Below are positions 8,469 through 16,648 of a stretch of 64,000 nucleotides of DNA, in pieces; position 1 is the first letter of the stretch, and the number at the start of each line of letters is the position of its first letter. The DNA comes from an uncultured Chloroflexota bacterium. GTDB lineage: Bacteria; Chloroflexota; UBA11872; VXNJ01. A program made the translations under genes and the position numbers. The notes beneath the pieces were generated by a model that saw nothing but the letters and a program-made list of their open reading frames with translations, was not told where the DNA came from and searched no databases. Location of the stretch: NCBI GenBank assembly GCA_913043205.1, contig CAJWLF010000003.1, positions 61,496 to 125,495 on the forward strand, in the 5' to 3' direction.

Positions 8469-8726
8469 ATGACTTACATAATCATGGATGCGTGTATTGG
8501 GACTAAGGACGCTTCGTGCGTTGATGTTTGCCCAGTCGATTGTATTCACCCACGTCAGGATGAACCAGAATACGAAAAAGTGGAAATGCTATATATTGAC
8601 CCTGATGAGTGTATCGACTGCGGGGCATGCGAACCAGCTTGTCCTGTAGAAGCCATATATCCCGACTTCGACCTACCCCCAGAGATGGAAAAATGGCTCG
8701 GAGTTAATGCGGATTATTTCAAATAA
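8469..8726 (+). CDS. Ferredoxin with two Fe-S cluster motifs
   Basis: An 85-residue bacterial ferredoxin starting [11 protein letters not shown]. The first cluster region has [17 protein letters not shown] with an extended spacing typical of seven-iron ferredoxins ([3Fe-4S] or [4Fe-4S]). The second is a standard [15 protein letters not shown] [4Fe-4S] site. The acidic C-terminal helix ([17 protein letters not shown]) is common in actinobacterial and Chloroflexota versions. I chose the ATG at 8469 because the cluster motif starts nine residues later and AAAGG (8463-8467) precedes it; the frame is open upstream to 8418. Partner enzyme not evident. Confidence 0.92.
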   Translation: MTYIIMDACIGTKDASCVDVCPVDCIHPRQDEPEYEKVEMLYIDPDECIDCGACEPACPVEAIYPDFDLPPEMEKWLGVNADYFK

Positions 8727-9195
8727 GAAGTGTCGCTTAATCTCTATATCCGGCACAATCATTGGGTTTCGCCCAGATGAAACAATCTTCAACCGTTGGG
8801 TAATGATGTCAAGACAGAGAAACATATTATGCGTGAGAGCACCTTATGGTTAGCCTATTCTGCAACCAATATCTATCAGGACACAGTACAAAATTCAGAT
8901 ATTAGGTACAGGGACAATCGTGTTATTGATTCTTGTTTAAACCTGTCACATTCGCAATTACTAGTTATTTGATCGGAATGACGTTGGAGTTATGTAATTG
9001 GATAGGCATTTATTTAGTTTTGTCGCTTATCTGATCATCACTATGCTCCTATTTAGCTGACCATAAGCAACCAACAACCCTCGCGTCCAAAAAGCATCAC
9101 AATCGGAAGCTTTTTAGCCTATAGTGATCTATGCGTTTACCAACGATCTAGCAGGTAAAGTCCATTTGCCATAGTTTCTCCAGAGGAGCACACAT
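8727..9195. other. Intergenic region, no gene seen
   Basis: 469 bases without a credible coding frame or RNA gene. It contains a small TGGG/CCCA hairpin near 8763-8776 and AAAAAGC/GCTTTTT arms (9089-9095, 9109-9115), a possible weak terminator. AGAGGAG at 9182-9188 belongs to the next gene. Otherwise nothing distinctive. Confidence 0.5.
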
Positions 9196-10413
9196 TTGAG
9201 CATACCCGGACCATTAGACCAGATTTTAGTGTTGGATTTTTCTCGCGTATTAGCAGGTCCTTTCTGCACCATGACTCTTGCTGACATGGGGGCAAAAGTA
9301 ATAAAAGTCGAATCTCCTTCAGGAGATGATGCTCGCAACATGGGGCCTTTCCGTAATGGTGAAAGCTTATATTTTGCAAGCATTAATCGTGGCAAAAAAA
9401 GCATAATTATCGACCTAAAACAGAATTCTGGGCGGGAAGTAGCTGCCGATCTGTGCAAAAAAGCAGATGTTATAGTCGAAAACTACCGTCCTGGGACTAT
9501 GCGTAAGTTCGGATTGGATTATAAGACTTTACGCGACACCAACCCTGGGCTAATTTACCTATCCCTATCCGGATTTGGCCACTCAGGACCCTATAGCGAC
9601 AGAGGTGCTTACGATGTAATTATTCAGGCCATGAGCGGATTGATGGGAATTACAGGACAAGAAGACGGCCTACCGACCAGAGTAGGAGCATCTATTGGTG
9701 ACATGATTCCCGCACTATACGGAGTCTCCTCGGTGTTGGCTGCTCTTTTCCAGAGATCAAAATCAGGGGAGGGTGCTTGGATAGACCTAGCAATGCTAGA
9801 TTCAGTATTTGCTCTGTCAGAAAATGCACTCGCACGATATCAGGTGAGCAGCACGGACCCAGTGCCACTAGGCAATCGACATCCTTCAATCACACCTTTT
9901 GGATCATTTAACACTGCAAACGGCCAAATCATAATCGCCTGCGGGAACGATGTGTTGTGGACACGATTATGCCAAACCATTGATCAGCCTCAGCTAGCAA
10001 AAGATAGTCGATTTCTGACGAATGCCAGTCGAACAACCAATGTGTTAGAGCTGATTGATCTGCTGGAAAATTCTCTGTCTGCACAAACTGCAGAATATTG
10101 GCTTGAGAAGTTGTTAGAAGCCGGAATACCCTCCGCAATGGTCAGTCGGATGTCTGACTTATTAGTAGACACACATCTAAAACAGCGAAATATGTTGTTA
10201 GATGTAAAGCAACCTGATGGAAGCATATTTACTGCCCCGGGATCTCCCTTAAAAGGAGATGGTATCTCCGCCCATCCAGGCAAATCTTCTCCTGCCTTAG
10301 GATCCGACACCATCTCTGTGTTAGAAACAATATTGCATATGCAACCTACCGACATAGAAACTCTTTTGCAGGAGAAATCGATATTGTCTCCGCAGACAAA
10401 ATCCAGCAAATGA
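9196..10413 (+). CDS. CaiB/BaiF family (class III) CoA-transferase
   Basis: A 405-residue family III CoA-transferase moving CoA between carboxylic acids through a Ser/Asp-bound intermediate. The N-terminal signature is ILVLDFSRVLAGPFCTMTLADMGAKVIKVE (residues 10-39 region), and the catalytic Asp is in DRGAYD (Asp140). Also visible are ENYRPGTMRKFGLDY and SLSGFGHSGPY. The start is TTG at 9196 with AGAGGAG eight bases upstream. Its stop overlaps the ATG of the following lipoprotein gene (ATGA), implying one transcript. Substrate cannot be inferred; such genes are abundant in marine Chloroflexota. Confidence 0.88.
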   Translation: MSIPGPLDQILVLDFSRVLAGPFCTMTLADMGAKVIKVESPSGDDARNMGPFRNGESLYFASINRGKKSIIIDLKQNSGREVAADLCKKADVIVENYRPGTMRKFGLDYKTLRDTNPGLIYLSLSGFGHSGPYSDRGAYDVIIQAMSGLMGITGQEDGLPTRVGASIGDMIPALYGVSSVLAALFQRSKSGEGAWIDLAMLDSVFALSENALARYQVSSTDPVPLGNRHPSITPFGSFNTANGQIIIACGNDVLWTRLCQTIDQPQLAKDSRFLTNASRTTNVLELIDLLENSLSAQTAEYWLEKLLEAGIPSAMVSRMSDLLVDTHLKQRNMLLDVKQPDGSIFTAPGSPLKGDGISAHPGKSSPALGSDTISVLETILHMQPTDIETLLQEKSILSPQTKSSK

Positions 10414-11783
10414 ACGGTGGCTTGACACGCAGACAGTTGTTATTCAGAGGCCTTGCAACCACTGTGTCAGCTCATCACATCCTCGTAGGATGTAACACCA
10501 GCAACGGGGTTTCAACTGAGTCTACTAACGTTAGACAAAATCGAGTATTTACACCTCCAAAACCAACAATTTCACAATTAACACCCACCCCAACAACATC
10601 TGCTTTAACAAAAGTTGCTATTCCTAGTAAATCAACCCCTCCTACGACCAAAGCAATAAATTTCCAATTTGTGACGAATTGGCCTAAATCTGTAACTACA
10701 ATGCTTGAGCCACTCCTACGAGAAAATCTAATAACTCAAGGACTAGTACCTTCTACTTCCCAAATAATAATACCCACCGCTCGCTCGAAACTTAATAAAT
10801 GGTCGATAAAATATAATCCTCCCAACTTGATATCCGTTCCGGACCCTGTAGCTTGGGGGCAACAAGGATTACTAGAGGAATTACAGCTTTCAGATCTCGG
10901 CAGTTACCACAATGATGTGCACAGCAGTCTTCTGCCATCAGTAAACCCTAGAAAACGCCTTTATTCCATTCCAATTGGATTATCAATAAAAGGGTTTGTC
11001 TATCGCGATGACATGCTACAAGACAACGGTCTCAAAAACCCTCCCGCAAATAGGAAGGAATTGTTCGATACGGCAAAAGCGCTAACGTTATATGAAGGTC
11101 CTCATGTTATTAGAGCAGGAATGGCTTTACCGTTTAGCCCAACCACTGCTCAATGGCTAATCTTTGCTTGGCAAAGCGGAGCCAATGTAATAAACGACGA
11201 CTGGAACTTGGCAAATTTGACATCAGACGAATGCATCGAAGGCGCTACTTTCTTCAGGTCGTTTTTCCAAGACCCTGGTATGACATTCCGACGCGAATTA
11301 GAACTACAGAACGCTCCTGGTTCGCTATTAGTATCTGGTTATGCAGCTATGGGATACACTGATTATCACCGTCTGCTAAGCCATAATTCAACATCCGACG
11401 CAACTGAAAAACTAGTTACGGCACCCGCCCCTGGCCATATGACTAGGATGGTCCCAGGCAGTGGAAGAATGTCTATCGGGATACCCAAGGGATCAAAAGG
11501 TGCCAATAGTATCGCTCTGCTCAACAACATGCTCAGCAGATCCATTATTTCAACGGTTTCCAATCAAAGCAACATCCCTCCTGTCCGAATATCCCTACAA
11601 ACAGAGCTGGAAAAAACAAACAGCAACTACAAAGCATATTTCTCTGCCCAAAACGAGCTCCGCGATAGACAACAGTGGCCATCGCCAAAGATGAGATCAG
11701 CTGTAGAACGAGCAACTAAGCCATTGGCATTATCAAAATTGCCGGTAATAAGCATTCTCAAAGCCACCTCATCTCAAATATAG
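10410..11783 (+). CDS. Extracellular solute-binding lipoprotein, sugar-ABC type
   Basis: A 457-residue family 1-like solute-binding protein. The N-terminus has twin arginines (TRRQLLFRG, residues 6-14) and a lipobox LVGC (Cys28), indicating Tat export and lipid anchoring. A Thr/Pro/Ser-rich linker of roughly 60 residues follows. The mature domain has the pattern of carbohydrate-binding periplasmic proteins (SIPIGLSIKGFVYRDDML; AMGYTDYHRL; GSGRMSIGIPKGS). No permease or ATPase is adjacent. It is translationally coupled (ATGA) to the upstream CoA-transferase, an unusual pairing. Ligand unknown. Confidence 0.72.
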   Translation: MNGGLTRRQLLFRGLATTVSAHHILVGCNTSNGVSTESTNVRQNRVFTPPKPTISQLTPTPTTSALTKVAIPSKSTPPTTKAINFQFVTNWPKSVTTMLEPLLRENLITQGLVPSTSQIIIPTARSKLNKWSIKYNPPNLISVPDPVAWGQQGLLEELQLSDLGSYHNDVHSSLLPSVNPRKRLYSIPIGLSIKGFVYRDDMLQDNGLKNPPANRKELFDTAKALTLYEGPHVIRAGMALPFSPTTAQWLIFAWQSGANVINDDWNLANLTSDECIEGATFFRSFFQDPGMTFRRELELQNAPGSLLVSGYAAMGYTDYHRLLSHNSTSDATEKLVTAPAPGHMTRMVPGSGRMSIGIPKGSKGANSIALLNNMLSRSIISTVSNQSNIPPVRISLQTELEKTNSNYKAYFSAQNELRDRQQWPSPKMRSAVERATKPLALSKLPVISILKATSSQI

Positions 11784-11887
11784 AATTACAGCCGTCCATA
11801 GCATCAAAATGTATTCATCAATGCGAAATACACGTTTTATCAACTAGAATGTTAATGCGCAATACATAGAATGTTGCAAGGGCCATA

Positions 11888-13711
11888 TTGTCTAATCTCC
11901 AGCAGCTTTCCACTAATTTATACCTATTTCGAGACACTTGTAATGTCTACGTAATCAAACAGAGGGAAACCGCTATCCTGATCGATTCTGGCACAGGCGA
12001 AGTCATGAATCACCTAGCCGATATTGGGGTCAAAAACATAGATTGGGTAATGCATACTCATCACCATCGGGATCAGTGCCAAGGAACTCATACGTTAGCG
12101 GCTGATGGGGTCCCTATCGCGGTACCAATGAATGAAACGGCAATGTTTGAGTTTGCAGAATCATTTTGGAAACACAGAAGAGTTTTAGCTAATTACGATG
12201 TAAGGTCGGACTTCAGCACTCTGATTAAATCCGTTCCTGTTAAAAGACGGTTACATGACTTCGAAAGGTTTCGTTGGCATGACATAGAATTGACTGTGCT
12301 TCCTACACCTGGCCACACTATGGGCTCAGTCTCATTTATGGCAAATATCGACAACTTAAAAGTGATATTTAGTGGCGACATAATCAACGGTCATGGCACC
12401 GTTCATCGTATCCATGATATGCAATGGGATTATTACTCAGAAACTGAAGCTCTAAATGCGACCATCTCCTCAGTTAAACTACTTAAAGACAATACCGCAA
12501 ACCTTATATTGCCGTCTCACGGCGACCCAATCGACAAGTCAGACAGTGCCCTCAGCGCATTAATTCGCAATTTATCTCGGCTCTTTCAATCCGTCAGCTA
12601 TACCTCACCTGCGGTAGAGTCCCCCAAATTATCCATCCACCAAAGCGTCACACAGATTTCAAGGCATCTGTGGATGAATTCGAACTCATACTCCAATTTC
12701 TATGCTGTAGTGTCCGATGAAGGACAAGCCCTTTTAATGGATTACGGATACCCCAGTGCCAACCATAGTGGACAGCTCAGTAGATTTGCTGAACATTCCA
12801 TAAAAGAACTCATCGAGGTCGCCGGAGTTTCTACAATAGACGTGGTAATACCTAGCCACTATCACTCAGACCATGTAGCAGGCATACCGTACCTGCAAGA
12901 ACGTTTTGGAACAGAAGTTTGGGCCCACAGTTCCTTTAGCGACATATTAGAACACCCGCGTCGATACAATTTACCTGTACTAAATCGCCACCCCATCAAT
13001 GTAGACAAGGTTTTGCAAGACAGAGAAGAAGTACAGTGGAACAACTTGTCAATCACAATGCAGCATTCTCCAGGGCACACAAACCATGCAGCTCAACTTT
13101 TCACAAGGATAGATGGATTGAAAATTGCTCATACTGGAGACAACATAAGACAATCCTTGTCCGGCCCTCGACTGGGCGGCCCCATATATCGCAATGGGTA
13201 TTACTTAGGTGCTTTCACAAAAACCCTAAGTGCCTTGTTAGCATTTGAGCCACAGATGGTCCTCACTGGACATTCTGGAGCAATATCTGCAGATCGAGCA
13301 ATGCTAGAAAATTTACTCAAGCAATCTACCGAAATCGACTCTGCTTTGTCTGAACTAGTTTTGGATAGCGAATCGATTCCCGCTGCTCTCGACACTAAAA
13401 TGCTCAGCATTTACCCGTATTGGGCGGCAGTGAAACCTGGTCAGTCAGTGCACTTGTCAGTCATTTTACACAATCATGAGGATACCCAATGTGACTTCCA
13501 CATAGAACCACAATTACCATCAGGCTGGCGATGCGAACCGACTTCGCTACATGGGCAGGTGCAAGCCACTAATTCGATTGAACTATACCTGCGGCTAATC
13601 ATTCCCTCTTCCCAACCTGAAGGCCGAAAAATACCTTACTGCCTAAACCTAATTTTAGGTAGACAAGTGTTGGGACAAAAAGCAGAAGGTCTTGTAAACA
13701 TAGAGCAATAA
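11888..13711 (+). CDS. Tandem metallo-beta-lactamase-fold hydrolase with C-terminal Ig-like domain
   Basis: A 607-residue protein with two consecutive MBL domains. The first (about 1-235) has HTHHHRDQ with His58, His60, Asp62 and Gln63 where His is usual, then His143 (PTPGH), Asp164 (FSGD) and His211 (PSHGD). The second (about 245-500) has the full HYHSDH (324-329), His397 (SPGH), Asp418 (HTGD) and His462 (TGHSG). The last ~100 residues resemble a beta-sandwich (SVHLSVILHNHEDTQC; LPSGWRCEP) similar to NEW3-type domains. Start is a TTG at 11888; no signal peptide. Substrate unknown; glyoxalase II-like, lactonase or alkylsulfatase-like chemistry are possible. Confidence 0.78.
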   Translation: MSNLQQLSTNLYLFRDTCNVYVIKQRETAILIDSGTGEVMNHLADIGVKNIDWVMHTHHHRDQCQGTHTLAADGVPIAVPMNETAMFEFAESFWKHRRVLANYDVRSDFSTLIKSVPVKRRLHDFERFRWHDIELTVLPTPGHTMGSVSFMANIDNLKVIFSGDIINGHGTVHRIHDMQWDYYSETEALNATISSVKLLKDNTANLILPSHGDPIDKSDSALSALIRNLSRLFQSVSYTSPAVESPKLSIHQSVTQISRHLWMNSNSYSNFYAVVSDEGQALLMDYGYPSANHSGQLSRFAEHSIKELIEVAGVSTIDVVIPSHYHSDHVAGIPYLQERFGTEVWAHSSFSDILEHPRRYNLPVLNRHPINVDKVLQDREEVQWNNLSITMQHSPGHTNHAAQLFTRIDGLKIAHTGDNIRQSLSGPRLGGPIYRNGYYLGAFTKTLSALLAFEPQMVLTGHSGAISADRAMLENLLKQSTEIDSALSELVLDSESIPAALDTKMLSIYPYWAAVKPGQSVHLSVILHNHEDTQCDFHIEPQLPSGWRCEPTSLHGQVQATNSIELYLRLIIPSSQPEGRKIPYCLNLILGRQVLGQKAEGLVNIEQ

Positions 13712-13788
13712 GGAACCCGACCCCAACTACCGTTTAACCCAAATTTCACCTCCAGCCAATCATACGGGTTCATAAAGGTTCGGATAAT

Positions 13789-14298
13789 TCATCTATTCCT
13801 ATACCGATAAGTCTCCCTAACAACATCTTCAAATCCAGGTCTATCCTCCAATCGTGGAGAAGACCAACAACAAATCACTTTATTGCCATCCAGCAACAAG
13901 TCTGCCCCGAGTTGCCAAACATCTTCATCCGACTTGCGTTGTCGACGCCCTGCTAGCAAAGCTCGCATACCGATAAGCCAGATCCTTCCAGAAAAAAGAG
14001 AGCGAAATCCTACCCGCCGCTCCTGGAAAACTTTGTACCATGATTTTCTTAGGTCTGACACTATAGGAAAATCAAGATGGAGTTCATCTTTGATCACCGT
14101 AGTCTTGTCATCAGAACTAAACGATATTCCAACAACCGAAATGGATGCATCTCTATATGCATCCAATTGCGACTGCACCTGCACGAGATGCTGCTGACAA
14201 AGAATTCACCACGCGTGCCGTAATAGCGTCACATAGGTCACTCCATTTGCATAAGGCTCAACCAGACTCATAAGGTCATCACTCACAGTGTTTTTCAT
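13789..14298 (-). CDS. Peroxiredoxin-like (AhpC/TSA_2) protein, candidate selenoprotein
   Basis: Reading from ATG 14298 gives 169 residues with one in-frame TGA at 14208-14206. Translated as selenocysteine it becomes Sec31 in RHAWUILCQQHL, exactly where relatives of the AhpC/TSA_2 (Prx-like 2, SelU-like) family have CxxC (typically GCxFCRxH). Both sides of the TGA fit the family: GVTYVTLLRH before it and VVGISFSSDD, LDFPIVSDLRKSWYKVF, GRIWLIGMRALLAG and DVWQLGADLLLDG after it. TGA is a normal stop in neighbouring genes, so it is not a general recoding. A SECIS-like hairpin follows and selA lies two genes upstream in the same direction. Expected role is thiol/selenol-dependent peroxide or disulfide chemistry. 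Without Sec insertion only a 131-residue fragment lacking the active site could be made. Confidence 0.75.
14142..14165 (-). repeat. Perfect 9-bp inverted repeat inside the candidate selenoprotein gene
   Basis: TGGATGCAT (14165-14157 on the minus strand) and ATGCATCCA (14150-14142) flank a six-base loop ATAGAG. It begins about 40 nt after the TGA, further than a standard SECIS, but is a strong local RNA hairpin within the coding region. Confidence 0.6.
14175..14191 (-). promoter_or_regulatory. Candidate bacterial SECIS hairpin
   Basis: On the minus strand, GCATCT (14191-14186) pairs with AGGTGC (14180-14175) over six bases (one G-U), enclosing the loop CGTGC. The loop starts 21 nt after the TGA, inside the usual 16-37 nt range of bacterial SECIS elements, and has a G in its second position as the model requires. 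It lies within the coding sequence as expected. Confidence 0.5.
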
Positions 14299-14344
14299 AA
14301 CTTCAAGTCTGTTGGGCCTCAAATAACAATAGTAATTCGCAACG

Positions 14345-15220
14345 CTATTTTAAACCTTCCGAAAAGGCTTCAGCATCAACAATCTCGATTAATCGATTGG
14401 CAACGCTTATTGCGTTTTCACTGGCATCCACACCGAAAAGAACATCGACTTTTTCAGCATATTCACCAAGACTGCCAATAATTCCTGCTAATTCCCAAAG
14501 CTCATCTTCTCGATATTCATAATGAGCTGTTACCGCCGCATTGGACCCTATTCTTTTCCAATCCTCAGTTAGGCGTCCGTGTAGTCTAATCAGTCCAATT
14601 TCTGATGTGATTTCTTTTGGTACATCTAAGGTCGACCCGTCTCCTATGACGAGATCTGCAACTACAATACCCATTTCATAGTCAATAAGCCGATCTAAAG
14701 TATGGTCCAAGCGAGAACTGGGAGTAAACCAAGAATTATTCCTGAGTTCGACCCCTAAAGGCACACCTCGCATTAAGTCTCTGCATCTTGCTAAATAAGC
14801 AATACTCTCCATGCTTGATTCGAACCAGGGTGGAAATTGAAGTATTACACTGCCGAGTTTGTTTGAATCAATTAGTGGGGCCATAGCATTGATAAACTCT
14901 GAGAAAATATCGTCTGGTGGGGATACTGCCACATCCACCCAGGATTTACTCAAACTTTCAGATTGACCCGGCCTTAGCTGGTGCAATGTAAGACCCCCAA
15001 ACGCAATCACATGGAAACGAAATCCTCCAGGAACGGATTCAGCCCATTCGGATACTCTCGCAACACTAGGTATCCCTTGAAAAGTACTTCTCACCTCCAC
15101 AACGTCAAATTGCTCTGCATATACCGATAGCATTTCTGAAACTCGTGTTCGTGGCGGATAGAAACCCTCCATTTTTTGCCACCCAGCAAACCCTATCCCT
15201 ATCAATCTATTTGCTCCCAT
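14345..15220 (-). CDS. DUF72 (YecE-like) family protein
   Basis: A 291-residue protein of the DUF72 family, a TIM-barrel-like fold of unknown biochemical function. Typical features are GIGFAGWQ at the start, FYPPRTRVSEMLSVYAEQFDVVEVRSTFQG, the QFPPWF segment, GVELRNNSWF and RLHGR near residue 215. It lies 57 bases after selA and 46 bases before the candidate selenoprotein, in the same direction, so the three are probably one operon. No direct link between DUF72 and selenium is established to my knowledge. Confidence 0.85.
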   Translation of the reverse strand: MGANRLIGIGFAGWQKMEGFYPPRTRVSEMLSVYAEQFDVVEVRSTFQGIPSVARVSEWAESVPGGFRFHVIAFGGLTLHQLRPGQSESLSKSWVDVAVSPPDDIFSEFINAMAPLIDSNKLGSVILQFPPWFESSMESIAYLARCRDLMRGVPLGVELRNNSWFTPSSRLDHTLDRLIDYEMGIVVADLVIGDGSTLDVPKEITSEIGLIRLHGRLTEDWKRIGSNAAVTAHYEYREDELWELAGIIGSLGEYAEKVDVLFGVDASENAISVANRLIEIVDAEAFSEGLK

Positions 15221-15277
15221 GCTTCAACCCCTTCATTAACCAGGACATAAAGCCCAATAATTAAACGTTGCGATTCA

Positions 15278-16648
15278 CTAAAGACTAGCAAGGACATCCC
15301 GTAAACGTGGCATCTGATTATCAAGCACCGTCCTGGGATCAAGTATCACTGCTTCATCCTCTATTCGCGCTACGACAGGTGATTCAAACGATCGCAATTG
15401 CCTCACCAAATCCATTGAAGATATAGATTTGTGGTCAAGTCGCACCAATGCCGTCCTGATGGTTTCGCCTGGAAGAGCTCCCCCTCCAACTGTTGAAGCA
15501 CCAGAACAAACTGATCCTTTTACACCTTCAGGAAGACAGGAGAGTAGACTCTCAGCACGTGCTTCTACCTCCGATAATTCCATTGAAATCATACGCCACA
15601 CTGGGATCGTGTTTGAAGCATCACCATCAATGTAATGCGTCAAGGTGGCATGTAGCGCAGCGAGCGTCATTTTGTCAGGTCGTAAAGTCCTAGCCAAAGG
15701 ATTTGCAGCTATTTGATCGATTAGTCTTGCGTCACCAATAATTAATCCCGCCTGCGGCCCCCCAAGGAGTTTGTCGCCAGAAAAAGTCGTAATTGAGGAG
15801 CCATCATTAACACTGTCTTGAACCATGGGCTCATAGCGCAGTCCATATTCCCTTGAATCGATCAGTGATCCGCTGCCCAGATCGTTCACCAGAGGAACAG
15901 ACGCTTTGGAAGCTACAGCGACTATCTCTCTTAAATCAGGCATGCTGGTAAATCCAACTATACGAAAATTGCTTCTATGCACTTTGAGTATTAGTGAAGT
16001 CTTCTCGCTGACTGCAGAAGCATAATCTGTAATTCTGGTGCGATTTGTAGTCCCTACATCCCTAAGGACAGCCCCACTACGCATCAATATGTCTGGTATA
16101 CGAAAACTACCCCCTATCTCTACAGACTCACTACGGCTTACCAATACCTCTCCCTCATTAGCCAAGGCACACAAAACTAAGAGGATGGCTCCTGCATTGT
16201 TGTTCACAACAAACACCCCTTCAGCTCCGGTTAGGTCACGGACTATTTCCTTCAAATGATCACTTCGTGCCCCACGATTACCCGACTCAAGATCAAACTC
16301 CAAATCCGAATATCCAACAGAAGCGTTATAAGCTGCTCTCAACGCACGCTCAGATAATGGAGCCCTCCCCAGGTTGGTATGTACTATCACGCCTGTGGCA
16401 TTTATCACCGGACGAGGAGATGAGTGACTAATCAAGCGAGCCTTCATAGCAACATTTGAAACAAGGTGGTCAAAACTCGGTATGTCTCGACCAGAATCAA
16501 TCGAACTCCTTATTTGATCGATCTCTCGTCTTGCAACAATCACACATAAACGTTCGGATAAAGTCTCGTCCAAACCACGAGCTTCTGTTGCCAACGCGCC
16601 AACGGAAGGCAGTTTACGTAGATTTCCCTGTGATATATTAGGCACCAA
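15278..16648 (-). CDS. selA: L-seryl-tRNA(Sec) selenium transferase
   Basis: A 456-residue PLP enzyme converting Ser-tRNA(Sec) to Sec-tRNA(Sec) with selenophosphate. Family hallmarks are RPVINATGVIVHTNLGRAPLS (residues 79-99), the acidic DLEFDLESGNRG, and the PLP lysine in TFSGDKLLGGPQAG (Lys293). Length matches SelA. Its presence means the organism makes selenocysteine by the bacterial route; selB, selD and tRNA-Sec are not in the window. The start overlaps the 3' end of apgM by eleven bases, and two genes downstream lies a candidate selenoprotein, so selenium use is supported by context. Confidence 0.95.
   Translation of the reverse strand: MVPNISQGNLRKLPSVGALATEARGLDETLSERLCVIVARREIDQIRSSIDSGRDIPSFDHLVSNVAMKARLISHSSPRPVINATGVIVHTNLGRAPLSERALRAAYNASVGYSDLEFDLESGNRGARSDHLKEIVRDLTGAEGVFVVNNNAGAILLVLCALANEGEVLVSRSESVEIGGSFRIPDILMRSGAVLRDVGTTNRTRITDYASAVSEKTSLILKVHRSNFRIVGFTSMPDLREIVAVASKASVPLVNDLGSGSLIDSREYGLRYEPMVQDSVNDGSSITTFSGDKLLGGPQAGLIIGDARLIDQIAANPLARTLRPDKMTLAALHATLTHYIDGDASNTIPVWRMISMELSEVEARAESLLSCLPEGVKGSVCSGASTVGGGALPGETIRTALVRLDHKSISSMDLVRQLRSFESPVVARIEDEAVILDPRTVLDNQMPRLRDVLASL

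Noticed and set aside
9990..10409. 139-residue minus-strand frame within the CoA-transferase gene
   Set aside because: Shadow of a well-supported gene; no start signal or recognisable domain.
13789..14184. Explaining the short peroxiredoxin-like frame as a frameshifted or truncated pseudogene
   Set aside because: The upstream half is in the same frame, interrupted by exactly one TGA at the Cys position of the CxxC motif, and selA is nearby; selenocysteine is the simpler explanation.
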